A stretch of 64,000 nucleotides of DNA from NCBI GenBank assembly GCA_964023205.1, contig OZ026845.1:11666001-11730000 (forward strand), written 5' to 3'. The DNA is from Lutraria lutraria (taxonomy: Eukaryota > Mollusca > Bivalvia > Venerida > Mactridae). The notes beneath the pieces are model-generated. The model made no database searches. It worked only from the letters and a program-made list of their open reading frames with translations, and was not told where the DNA came from. The number at the start of each line of letters is the position of its first letter. The stretch's first letter is position 1. Shown one piece after another: positions 55,401-62,662 of this stretch. A program made the translations under genes and the position numbers.

Positions 55401-58228
55401 CGGTGGAGGAGGTCGAGGTCCCGGCGGAGGATTGGTCCCTCTAACTGTAAATCTGCTCATTTTTGGCCCTTGTCTGGCTAATCCATTAGCAATTATCTCA
55501 TTGATTCTACCTACTGCCACTGTAAAATATATCCACAATTACTCACTAGAAATATGAGATGACATTATAATTATGTAAACAATATTTACAGTAAGATAAC
55601 TACAATTCTATCATCTTTGAGACTTGCAACACTATGAATTGAAAACTTAGTCAAAATAATTATCCTTTTTTGCTGAAACTGTTTGATAAATGCTAAAATA
55701 TTGTATTAAAACTTATAAGGTTTCTACAGATATTACTAAGTATAACAATATTTTCTTCCTTTAAGACGAAGATATTCATAAGAAAACCATCCAGTGGAAC
55801 AAAGATATAGTGCATTCCTGGTAACCTAAATAATTACTTTGTAATATTCAGATTTCAATACAGCCATGACAATGAAATGGAGAAAGGCATGTTTCACTAT
55901 TTCAGGGTTCACTATAACTATGTTTTGCTGTATATAACATTATAATACTTACAGTTTACAGCATCTTGTGATGTGCCTTGTACATGTAGATACAAAGGTC
56001 TTTCTCTACAATAAAATTCAAGATATAACGATTCTGATGAAGAATGAAGTATGACATTGTTTACATGCTGATACATGGTCAATTACCTATATAAGGTCTG
56101 ACAAATTGAGGTATGAACAAGTAATGGTAATCCATCTAGTGATAAAAGATATGAAATTTTCATCAATATCACAATCAATGACAGAGCACACAGGACCATC
56201 AGTATATGCTTTAAAAATTATAGTTATACTGTTAATTGTCAGCAGTGATTGAAACATGAAGGGCTGATTAGGGACCTCATTCCATTTTTTCTTCTGTATA
56301 ATTGTCAAACAAATCATCTCAGCTGAGCAACACATTATGGACCCATATTTAAAGGCAAACAGTTGGATTAAAAACATTAGATATACGAAAGCATGTACTT
56401 TCCCAACTGTCAACTGTGGCCTGGGTAAACTGAGATATTTAAAGTTCTACATAAAAACACAGATAAAAGCAATCCAATTTACACTAAAGGAGGATCTAGT
56501 TTATACGCATACTTAGGATTTTTCTGTTTATCCTCTTGTGTCATGTATCTTCCTTTTGTAGCAACAGCTGCCCCGCTAAGTTTTGAAATCTAATAATTAA
56601 GGAAAAACAATATCAAAAGATGACAACCAGTCTAATATCAAACAGATTGTGGAACACATATTGGCCAATAATTTACAAAATCTGTATTTCTAAGAGCATA
56701 GTATATATGCCATTAAATTAGCATAAAAAAAGATGCAATAAGTAACAAAACTAAAGAGTCATATTTAACACTACAGAGACAAAAATGCAGTCATAGATAT
56801 TGCATATTTTGTCAATTGTATGTTTCTGAATTTCTCTTAATCAGCTAAATAAAAAAATTTGTTATGATTTATTTATTTATTATCCTGAAGAAGCCAATGC
56901 GGCGAAACGTAGATATAATAAATTAATCGTTTTCATGTTTCGTGTTTGGTGATTTTTCATCTTTATTTATTATTTATTTCTTAATCAGTTAAAAATCTTT
57001 GCTTTAGTAAAACTGTCAGTGCACCAAATAATATTTACTTTGATTGAGAAGCATGAAATCATGAATGCATCAGTGAACAACATATCATAGACAACCCTTA
57101 AATAAAAGTACATAGAGGAATATGACACCCTGGGCCCTTCTATAATCTCTAAGGAAAAGGAAAATCTAAATTTTACAACTTGAATATCCTGTTCACTTTT
57201 GTGACAATTATTTTGTAAGTAAAGCAATGATTGTTCCATGCTACAAATTTACATGTTGGTAATCAGTAAAGAAAACAAGATGCATTTTTAAAACACTATG
57301 CCCCATCCTGGTGACCATGACCATTGAACTTAAAATGCACTGGTCCTGTAGAAGTTGTCATGAGGAACCAACAAATGAAGTTTGATGACTGTAGGTGATT
57401 GAATGTGTTTTGATTTTATAGGCAGGGTTTAAGTTTGGCACTAACAGACAGACAAACCAAAAACAATATGCACCCGGGATCTATCAATATGGGAGCATAA
57501 AAAGAGTGAAAATTCACCAACCTCTTCTTGTGTAGCACCCCTAGTAAGCATGTTTCTACATCCAATTGGAACATTGTTAATTTCAACTTCTCGTGTGACT
57601 ACAGTATTCTGTGAACCTGCCTATAGCAACAGAAGATAAAAAATTAAATGAAACCAAATTTCAAGTATACACACATACGATGTGGTAAACAGTTTGCAAC
57701 TACATTGTATTGGTAAATGCATTAATCATGCAAAAGTTTTTTTGTTTTGTTTTTCAATTCAGAATTTTGCTTTTCATAATTAATAGTAACACTCTGTATA
57801 TTTTTTCCTACACATCTAGAAAAAGAATGGCAATTTTAGTATTTTATGAAAAGTGCTCTCAAACAAATCAGAAAGTATTTACATCAAATACATGAAGAGA
57901 TGCATTGATTTACTTTTTCTTATTAAGTTATTGCAGCAATTAAAAATAAAACAAAACAAAAACAGACTAGTAATACAGCAATACACCTGTTACTGTGGAT
58001 TTATCAGTTACTAAATAAACAAATTAATAGAAATTTATGTGACTCTAAGTTCTAACATAATAATTTTCTGAATTATTAGCAAAAAAAAGATTTCTGTACC
58101 TTTTTTGGCCCAACACTGCTCAGCTGGGACGGCTTTAATTTGCCCTTTGCTATAAGAATAGCATTAACTTTAGCAATGGCTTCTTGGGCAGCTTCTATGC
58201 TGCTTTTGTTTGCTTCTGAACTCATCAT
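37172..58228 (-). CDS. KHDC4: KHDC4 (BLOM7) orthologue, KH-domain splicing factor, 23 coding exons, 1043 aa
   Basis: KHDC4 is a nuclear RNA-binding protein of the splicing machinery. Coding exons on the minus strand total 3132 nt in one frame ending in TAG. Recognition rests on family-specific blocks in order: [19 protein letters not shown] N-terminus (about 22-36); [20 protein letters not shown] and [16 protein letters not shown] with [16 protein letters not shown] (first KH-like unit, about 55-140); [39 protein letters not shown] and RGKGSG (second KH unit, about 180-265, with the GPGG loop); [22 protein letters not shown] (about 611-642); MLMPPPP; and a C-terminus ending in FW. Compared with the roughly 600-residue vertebrate protein, the region between the KH units and the KRRFTEE block (about 290-610), and that after it, are swollen with Gln/Pro-rich exons. 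The start is the first of two adjacent ATGs; a candidate 5' UTR acceptor lies 46 nt upstream. Confidence 0.93.
37513..37731 (-). mobile_element. SINE family A (KHDC4 intron 22)
   Basis: The reverse complement starts 'tatgggatgatctgtggtctagtgg' (A-box region) and ends 'gactgtagctatcaaataggctgtttaacaac'. A C-run follows at 37782-37793 on the plus strand. Confidence 0.6.
37935..39302. mobile_element. Pearl/Helentron-like element, 7 tandem monomers (KHDC4 intron 22)
   Basis: Same family and orientation as 43754-45306: AACTAGAACTATCACTAAAG start, ATACCCCCAGAT/ATCTGGGGGTAT subterminal inverted repeats, (ACCG)n at about 39230-39251. Seven monomers start near 38105, 38269, 38407, 38576, 38743, 38913 and 39079. 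The first 400 bp are almost identical to the other copy. Confidence 0.8.
39722..40024 (-). CDS. KHDC4: KHDC4 exon 22
   Basis: Phase 1 to 1, 100 codons. It begins [20 protein letters not shown] (an acidic block like the vertebrate DSSDEEEE region), then Gln-rich. Symmetric phase. Confidence 0.9.
40290..40600. repeat. Dispersed repeat, Helentron-like (KHDC4 intron 21)
   Basis: It starts 'aaacaagaggaacatgatagtctgttctcgatcacctc' and ends with the stem 'gagcattacatgctcaggtgagc'. It contains a 26-bp direct duplication ('ggtcagagcctaacactgaccaagag', 40377-40428). Confidence 0.5.
40711..40782 (-). CDS. KHDC4: KHDC4 exon 21 (72 nt)
   Basis: Phase 1 to 1. It encodes [20 protein letters not shown] then KKSK, a basic patch that could serve as a nuclear localisation signal (inference). 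Confidence 0.88.
41028..41185. mobile_element. TA-flanked MITE (CAGTCAAACCTGTG family), KHDC4 intron 20
   Basis: It starts GTCAAACCTGCGAACAATGG and ends AAGTTCCACTGTA. The interior has 'cttaggaaagacatttagtggcc' and 'ttcggaggtggcccc'. It ends 34 bp from exon 20. Confidence 0.55.
41219..41313 (-). CDS. KHDC4: KHDC4 exon 20
   Basis: Phase 2 to 1. It encodes [20 protein letters not shown], with the conserved LMPPP block. Confidence 0.9.
41707..41993 (-). CDS. KHDC4: KHDC4 exon 19
   Basis: Phase 0 to 2, 95 codons, strongly Gln/Pro/His-rich ([40 protein letters not shown]). The long plus-strand frame opposite it is a shadow. Confidence 0.9.
42488..42658 (-). CDS. KHDC4: KHDC4 exon 18
   Basis: Phase 0 to 0. 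It starts [12 protein letters not shown] (vertebrate HGPIHMTNL), directly continuing the exon 17 motif, then poly-Gln. Confidence 0.93.
42797..42950. mobile_element. Possible MITE in KHDC4 intron 17
   Basis: The ends 'cctgaaaaccag' and 'cctgttttcag' are roughly inverted. Internal copies of 'gttttcagagaa' and 'gattttcagagaattctc' suggest a symmetric element. Confidence 0.4.
43106..43294 (-). CDS. KHDC4: KHDC4 exon 17 (KRRFTEE block)
   Basis: Phase 0 to 0. It encodes a Ser-rich stretch then [22 protein letters not shown], a diagnostic KHDC4 motif (vertebrate KRRFTEE..GLLGYQ). Donor GAG|GTCAGT. Confidence 0.94.
43340..43640. repeat. Fragment of another dispersed repeat (KHDC4 intron 16)
   Basis: It contains 'gggggccgtaactctagag', 'acggacagacagagagg' and 'tatgcccttccgcc', blocks typical of the 3' half of bivalve Helentron-like repeats. 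It lies immediately beside exon 17 and the pearl element. Confidence 0.4.
43754..45306. mobile_element. Pearl/Helentron-like element, 8 tandem monomers (KHDC4 intron 16)
   Basis: The left flank starts AACTAGAACTATCACTAAAG and contains ATACCCCCAGAT. Eight monomers of about 165 bp follow (starting near 43925, 44089, 44227, 44397, 44563, 44735, 44900, 45068), then an (ACCG)n microsatellite (about 45220-45254) and a right end with ATCTGGGGGTAT. The 12-bp ATACCCCCAGAT/ATCTGGGGGTAT pair is a subterminal inverted repeat, as expected for Helentron-associated elements; the core-plus-microsatellite layout is that of oyster 'pearl' elements. It has no coding capacity. Confidence 0.8.
45486..45719 (-). 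CDS. KHDC4: KHDC4 exon 16
   Basis: Phase 0 to 0, 78 codons, Pro/Gln/Ser/Thr-rich ([20 protein letters not shown]; ending TVIQQPNQ). Donor CAG|GTCAGT. Confidence 0.88.
46396..46542 (-). CDS. KHDC4: KHDC4 exon 15
   Basis: Phase 0 to 0. It encodes [19 protein letters not shown], then a poly-Gln/His stretch. Donor TTGTTG|GTAAGT. Confidence 0.87.
46922..47037 (-). CDS. KHDC4: KHDC4 exon 14
   Basis: Phase 1 to 0. It encodes [20 protein letters not shown] and ends QQQVQQ. Confidence 0.87.
47635..47739 (-). CDS. KHDC4: KHDC4 exon 13
   Basis: Phase 1 to 1. It encodes [20 protein letters not shown]. Donor TTAG|GTGAGT. Confidence 0.87.
47955..48041 (-). CDS. KHDC4: KHDC4 exon 12
   Basis: Phase 1 to 1. 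It encodes [20 protein letters not shown]. Donor CAAG|GTATTT. Confidence 0.85.
48452..48544 (-). CDS. KHDC4: KHDC4 exon 11
   Basis: Phase 1 to 1. Gln/Pro-rich ([20 protein letters not shown]). Donor CAAG|GTTACT is weak, compatible with regulated splicing. Confidence 0.85.
48868..48891 (+). repeat. Poly-G run in KHDC4 intron 10
   Basis: An uninterrupted run of over 20 G on the plus strand (poly-C in the KHDC4 transcript), between exons 10 and 11. Its length is prone to assembly error. Confidence 0.85.
49036..49089 (-). CDS. KHDC4: KHDC4 exon 10 (54 nt)
   Basis: Phase 1 to 1, symmetric. It encodes [17 protein letters not shown]. Skipping it would keep the frame. Confidence 0.85.
49090..52362 (-). 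other. KHDC4: KHDC4 intron 9 (3.3 kb)
   Basis: The longest intron of the gene, AT-rich, with a CAGTCAAACCTGTG-type MITE at 51637-51822. No exon with flanking splice sites and no other repeat was recognised. Confidence 0.6.
51637..51822. mobile_element. TA-flanked MITE (CAGTCAAACCTGTG family)
   Basis: The ends TACAGTCAAACCTGTGTTAG and GGTTTGACCGTA are inverted. The interior has 'gaataaaggccattctttta', the family blocks in the opposite orientation to 34550. Confidence 0.6.
52363..52444 (-). CDS. KHDC4: KHDC4 exon 9
   Basis: Phase 0 to 1. It encodes [18 protein letters not shown], the end of the KH region (vertebrate HAEYSRF), and opens the Pro/Gln-rich part. Confidence 0.88.
54022..54082 (-). 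CDS. KHDC4: KHDC4 exon 8
   Basis: Phase 2 to 0. It encodes [20 protein letters not shown], the final helix of KH unit 2. Confidence 0.92.
54130..54325 (+). mobile_element. tRNA-derived SINE, family B, in KHDC4 intron 7
   Basis: The B-box-like 'gagttcaaacccc' (54161-54173) is followed by a body with 'gttgccagctctttgtgg' and a tail 'ggttagtatacagtctaggaaaact'. The minus-strand relative at 22912 shares both body and tail. Confidence 0.6.
54359..54480 (-). CDS. KHDC4: KHDC4 exon 7
   Basis: Phase 0 to 2. It encodes [20 protein letters not shown], the core of KH unit 2, then [19 protein letters not shown]. Confidence 0.93.
54705..54800 (-). CDS. KHDC4: KHDC4 exon 6
   Basis: Phase 0 to 0 using donor GGT|GTAAGT. 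It encodes [20 protein letters not shown] and GPG. A donor two bases earlier would break alignment with the family's GPG-x-S-x-LQ block. Confidence 0.9.
55368..55519 (-). CDS. KHDC4: KHDC4 exon 5
   Basis: Phase 1 to 0. It encodes [19 protein letters not shown] (last helix of KH unit 1), then a proline-rich linker ([12 protein letters not shown]). Confidence 0.92.
55953..56005 (-). CDS. KHDC4: KHDC4 exon 4 (53 nt)
   Basis: Phase 2 to 1. It encodes [17 protein letters not shown], a beta strand of the first KH-like unit. Donor AAACT|GTAAGT. Confidence 0.92.
56513..56589 (-). CDS. KHDC4: KHDC4 exon 3
   Basis: Phase 0 to 2. It encodes [20 protein letters not shown]. Donor CCTAA|GTATGC. Confidence 0.92.
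56881..56912 (+). ncRNA. Hammerhead-like stem-loop motif (CTGAAGA..GCC..GGCGAAACGT)
   Basis: The motif 56885-56910 has CTGANGA, a GCC/GGC stem and GAAA in hammerhead order, as found at termini of Penelope-like elements in animals. However, one extra A separates CTGAAGA from the stem, and no convincing stem I/III was found. It lies in intron 3 of KHDC4 on the opposite strand. A transposon-end relic is more likely than an active ribozyme. Confidence 0.25.
57280..57505. repeat. Fragment of a dispersed repeat in intron 2
   Basis: It has 'actatgccccatcctggtgaccatgacc' near the left and 'acagacagacaaacc..acccgggatctatcaatatgggagcata' near the right. This is the style of the 3' part of the Helentron-like elements at 37935 and 43754, but a different family. 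Confidence 0.35.
57522..57620 (-). CDS. KHDC4: KHDC4 exon 2
   Basis: Phase 0 to 0. It encodes [20 protein letters not shown], one of the best-conserved family blocks. Donor GAAGAG|GTTGGT. Confidence 0.93.
58100..58228 (-). CDS. KHDC4: KHDC4 exon 1 (coding)
   Basis: ATGATG start; ends AAAAAG|GTACAG, phase 0, 43 codons. It encodes [17 protein letters not shown], the conserved N-terminal helix. The second ATG (58225) is an equally good initiator. Confidence 0.9.
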
Positions 58229-58274
58229 TTGGATTGACTTGGTGATTTACTCAGACCTGACAGAGTAACACATC
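58229..58274 (-). other. KHDC4: KHDC4 5' UTR segment with candidate acceptor
   Basis: Reading leftwards, CTGTTTTTGCAG (AG at 58276-58275) precedes 46 nt of leader before the ATG. This suggests a separate noncoding first exon further right, which I could not place. Confidence 0.5.
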
Positions 58275-60737
58275 CTGCAAAAACAGGAAAATAAACCTAC
58301 ATGGTACTATAACAATAATTCCATTGATGATCATAATAAGATGCATATATTACATACTGTTATACACAATATATACACTTTACTTTTATGTTGATTATTG
58401 ACAGCTTTTCACCTTATAAATTTATCCAGGCTGAAAATGAATATATTTTTTATTGATAACTTATTGTATTTGGGACAACATACTACAAGATGACCTTTTT
58501 AACAAGTGACAAAACACTAAATGTATGTGTCTCCAACAGTATAAGGAGATAACCTTTCCTTCCATTTCGTTATTTAAATATCAGCCTCGGAACCAGTCAT
58601 CCAAGGTCATGACGTAACTGTCAAAGATGTAAACAATCGGCTACTAAAGAAATTCTAGGAGAAAGATTGATATATTTTGAAAAATAAATGTAAGAAGTAG
58701 GTTTACTAATTGAATTATTTTTTTACATGTTTTTTTTCATAGTAAACGAAGGGAAACTATTGTTTTTTGCTTCTAACTTCTAAGAACTTTTCGCAGCTTT
58801 TTTTCTTTGCCAACAGCCGTTTGTTGTCTCTGGAATTGGCTTCCAGGGTATGAAGTCATTCAACAAAATATAACGCGAGCTCTATGTAAATATTTCCGGT
58901 ATAACGAAAACGAAGGTATCACGATTTAGGGTTATTCGACGTATGTATGTAAATATGTATACATGTAAATCCAATGCGGCGTATCCGATTACTGTAGCAC
59001 TTAAACAATGTTGAACTGTCTCTTAAAACCAGCATTGTTTCTCAAAATAATGCCTTCGACGTACTTATCAGTATACCTTTTTTTCTACTAAGTGAATAAG
59101 ATGAGTAATATCAATCGGTAAATATGCTTCTTTCATCAAACATTGCACATAAATTCATTTCTTCTTTTCTTTCCAAATAAACAGGTTCTCGTGCCATATT
59201 GCAGTGCAGGCTTTGTACACAAAAGTCATCGGGAACCAGTATACTATTGGCTAAAGTTCGTTTATACCGTATCTCGTACAACCGGACCACAAAAAGTTCA
59301 CCACGTGACATGTACTTAGTTGACTATTTTACTTATAAGTCGGCTCCTGCGTTCATTCAATATTTTTAGGATAATCTCGTTTTTTGCCTCGATAATTTTT
59401 CCAGATACAGTGAAACCTTATAGTATATGTTGTCATATGTAAATTGGGACAACAGGAAGTGGGTCTTACAGGCGAAATATGGACATAAATTTATATACCG
59501 ATCTCACATAAAGTTCGCTATTTCTAGCACGGTTTACGATAATGATCTAAGAATTTCATAAAAAATGAGATGTACATGTGAAAAGTTAATGTTCGTAGAT
59601 CAGCATCGGCCATGTATTCACCTGCTAGGGGTAATATTCAAAAAATGGTAAACGATGTTCTAACCCTTGTATCGGTTTTGCACCTTAAAAAGCGTACGTA
59701 CTGCTCGTGCGTTTTGGCACCTTCTACTCGCACTGAACGATTGGCCTCGGTGTAATTGACTTTGTGAAATATTCTAAATAATTTCGTCACGACTCAAAAC
59801 ACTTGGTCAAGCTGTAAATGTATGATAACAAAAATGTATATTCTAATTAGTTCCAACATAACGTTTCACTGAACTATACGAAGTGTCTGCTTGCATTACC
59901 GGTAATCCTAGTTTCTGTACTACATGAATAAAAGTCCAAACTTACATCCGACTGTTTACAAACGTCACAATATTTAATACAACTACCTGCGTAAATGTGT
60001 TCATTGGCTATATACGAAATCTAATTTCGTTCATAACTATTTTTATATTGTCATTTAATTCATGTTTGCAAACAATTAATGTTCAAAATGTATGATGATT
60101 GGCTGGATTAATTTTTGGACGTAGTGTTAGAATCTAGCTAACAGTAAGAATCTGACGCATGCAAAAAAAAGACAATAATAAGAAGAAGAAAACAGACACA
60201 TGTATGTATGTGATGTGTGGACAATCTGTCCTTTCCACAGCATATTTGAGAATACAAACTCATTAACAAGTCTAATGTCACACATGGTTCAACTACATGT
60301 ACTCGTATTTATCAGATTCTTTTAGTATTTGCGCCTTTGAAACAAGTAAATTTTCTATATTATTTCTTTACAGATTTAAAATTATAATTCATTATTCGTT
60401 GTACTGTTTGATACTAAATTATAAACTGTTTAAATATCCATTTTAAATTGATTTATCAAATAAACTGGATATAAATGTATATATACAGGAGTCTTAATTT
60501 AATTTACAATGCTGTGTCATAAAACGAATAAAGTGTTTTTATTTAATTGTTTAATATCGTAAAACTGCATTTCAAATTTCGTATCAAATATTTTTTTGCA
60601 TTGTACAATAGGGAAATCTCATGCAGAACGAATTTTGCGTGATTTCACTAAAAAAATGTTCGTCTTTACAAATATTCGTAATAAAGTTGCTAATTTATTG
60701 TTCGGGACTTCGAAATAACTTCCAACACAACGAAATA
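58275..60737. other. Upstream region of KHDC4 and intergenic DNA
   Basis: The promoter and noncoding exon of KHDC4 should lie here. A CRE-like TGACGTAA sits at about 58609-58616 and CCAAT-containing sequence at about 58971, but no transcription start can be placed. No other gene seen. Confidence 0.35.
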
Positions 60738-60775
60738 CCAAAGACCTATACATACATGTATGTATAGGTCTTTGG
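60738..60775. repeat. Perfect 38-bp palindrome
   Basis: CCAAAGACCTATACATACA is followed directly by its exact reverse complement, with no loop. Probably a tiny foldback element. Confidence 0.85.
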
Positions 60776-60872
60776 AAATACAAAGGTCATAATTATGTAC
60801 AAAAAAGTAGAAAATCGATTATCATGTTTTTGTTATAGTGTTAAGTTCGGTTTGTGAGTCTAGTTCGCCATA

Positions 60873-61124
60873 ATGGTTGTTGTTTGTAAATCTTCAAAGG
60901 GCGACGATTCAGTCGAGAACTTGATAAACAAAACACCAGTTACTTTTTCTCAATCGGTAAATGCTTTATTAAATCAGTCATCACGTTGTTACGTATTATT
61001 AAATAACAAACAAAAGAAAGAATGTATGACGTTTAGAGTGATAAAACTTTGGCTTAAAAAAACACTCACGGATGGATTCGTGACAAACGTTTATATCATG
61101 AGTTCACAAAATGTGTTGACATAA
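60873..61124 (+). CDS. Short hypothetical ORF, 83 aa
   Basis: It starts at a true ATG (MVVVCKSSKGDDSVENLINK..) in a good context (ATAATGG) and runs to TAA. A possible donor CAATCG|GTAAAT lies inside at about 60956, so it could instead be a first coding exon of a rightward gene. No homology recognised; chance is quite possible. Confidence 0.2.
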   Translation: MVVVCKSSKGDDSVENLINKTPVTFSQSVNALLNQSSRCYVLLNNKQKKECMTFRVIKLWLKKTLTDGFVTNVYIMSSQNVLT

Positions 61125-62203
61125 AATGGTTGGTATTGATATATCATAATGGTTCATACATTAGTTAAAACGAAGTCTTTTGTGTACTAGTTTGTTACTC
61201 AAATTAAGTATATAAAAAAATTGTATACCTTCTTGTTACAAATCATGGTAGGCCTAATTTGCGTAACTAAAAAGAGTTGAAAGTGAACACGCTAGGTATG
61301 TGCGATATTTTATCAATACCTTTACACAATGGTAGAATTGTTGTTTTGTTCGAAATTCAAAAAATGTGTTAAGGATACGTATTACACTGAAAATTACAAT
61401 TAGGTCCGTTGCCATGACTCGTTTTTATCATTATACCATGCAGATAAGTGCATCTCGTATTAATTAAGTAAGATGTTCATTGTAATTCAGTCATATTCAA
61501 ATAGTACGGCTATTTTATATATAGGAACGCAACTATGATTATAAAACAAAATAAATGGCAATGCATCTTTCATTTACGCAATACAGAGACATATTGTCAA
61601 TATATACCCATATAAAGGCTTCTATACTGTCATTGATACATTCTTCATAATAGAACTACGACTTTCATTGATTTCTCCTCAAGACCATACATACCAATTT
61701 TGTTTTGATGTACTCGTAGAAAAAGGTCACTCATAGATATAGTGCATGTATATTGTGTTCTATTATTTTGATTTAGATACTACACAACACAATCTTGAAA
61801 GATATTCTTTTAAATGTTAACTGTCCCGTACAGAGGCCCAAACACGATGAAAATAAGATTTTACCCCATGCAAATACTATATAGCTAGTAAGTTGAAAAT
61901 ATATGCATGCGATATATAAGTTAGTGTCTCGTTCCTATCTGTCTTATACTTTCACTACGATAATGATGAACATAAAGATGAGATCAACCCTATGGTTGCT
62001 GTGACTGTCATCATCAGTAAATATATACCAGCAGTACAGTGCGTTACTAATTGCTCGATGGATGTTACTTAGCTGTAAATTAACAGCACAAAATACCGCC
62101 CTCTATGTCTACAATTCTAAATTTAAAATTTCGAATTTAAAACTGGATTCGGAAAAGGGATCTTCCACTCAAGACATGACTCAAGACATGACAATTTTCA
62201 CAG
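61125..62203. other. Intergenic, no gene seen
   Basis: AT-rich. No coding frame with splice context, RNA gene or clear repeat. Confidence 0.45.
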
Positions 62204-62211
62204 TGTTAAAG

Positions 62212-62398
62212 CAAAGGGTCATGTCGCATAAAAAAATATATATATCATTCCATATTTATAGACAAAGGGTGGAACTCCCGCGAAATGCGTATTTGAAGAG
62301 TTCCATCCCTTGTCTATATAAATATGAAATAATTTTTATAATTTTTTTTTTATGATATTTTTTTTTTGTAGGATATTTTGAGGTGACATGACCCTTTG
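62212..62398. mobile_element. 187-bp hAT-like MITE with 8-bp TSD
   Basis: It has perfect 14-bp terminal inverted repeats CAAAGGGTCATGTC / GACATGACCCTTTG, flanked by direct repeat TGTTAAAG (62204-62211 and 62399-62406). Internal arms around 'catatttatagacaaaggg' and 'cccttgtctatataaatatg' make it a nested foldback. Confidence 0.8.
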
Positions 62399-62545
62399 TG
62401 TTAAAGCTGGAGATGTTGCCACATGACCCTGATTATTTGTGAGATGTTACACCACATATAGATAAAATAGATCACTAATTGAAGAGTATTCTTTATTCAG
62501 TTCAACTTACTTTCACTCTCAGCAAGTATGACACGTTCTGCTCAC

Positions 62546-62662
62546 AGGTAACTGTATCATGAATAGATTATAAATGAATGAATAAAAAAATAAATACTGA
62601 TTTAAAACAAAATCACTATTTATTTTTTCATATTTTTATAATCTATTCATGATACAGTTACC
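62546..62662. repeat. 117-bp inverted-repeat element
   Basis: The arms beginning AGGTAACTGTATCATGAATA (62546) and their reverse complement ending at 62662 match over 29 bp without a mismatch, and continue imperfectly to an AT-rich loop. Confidence 0.75.
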
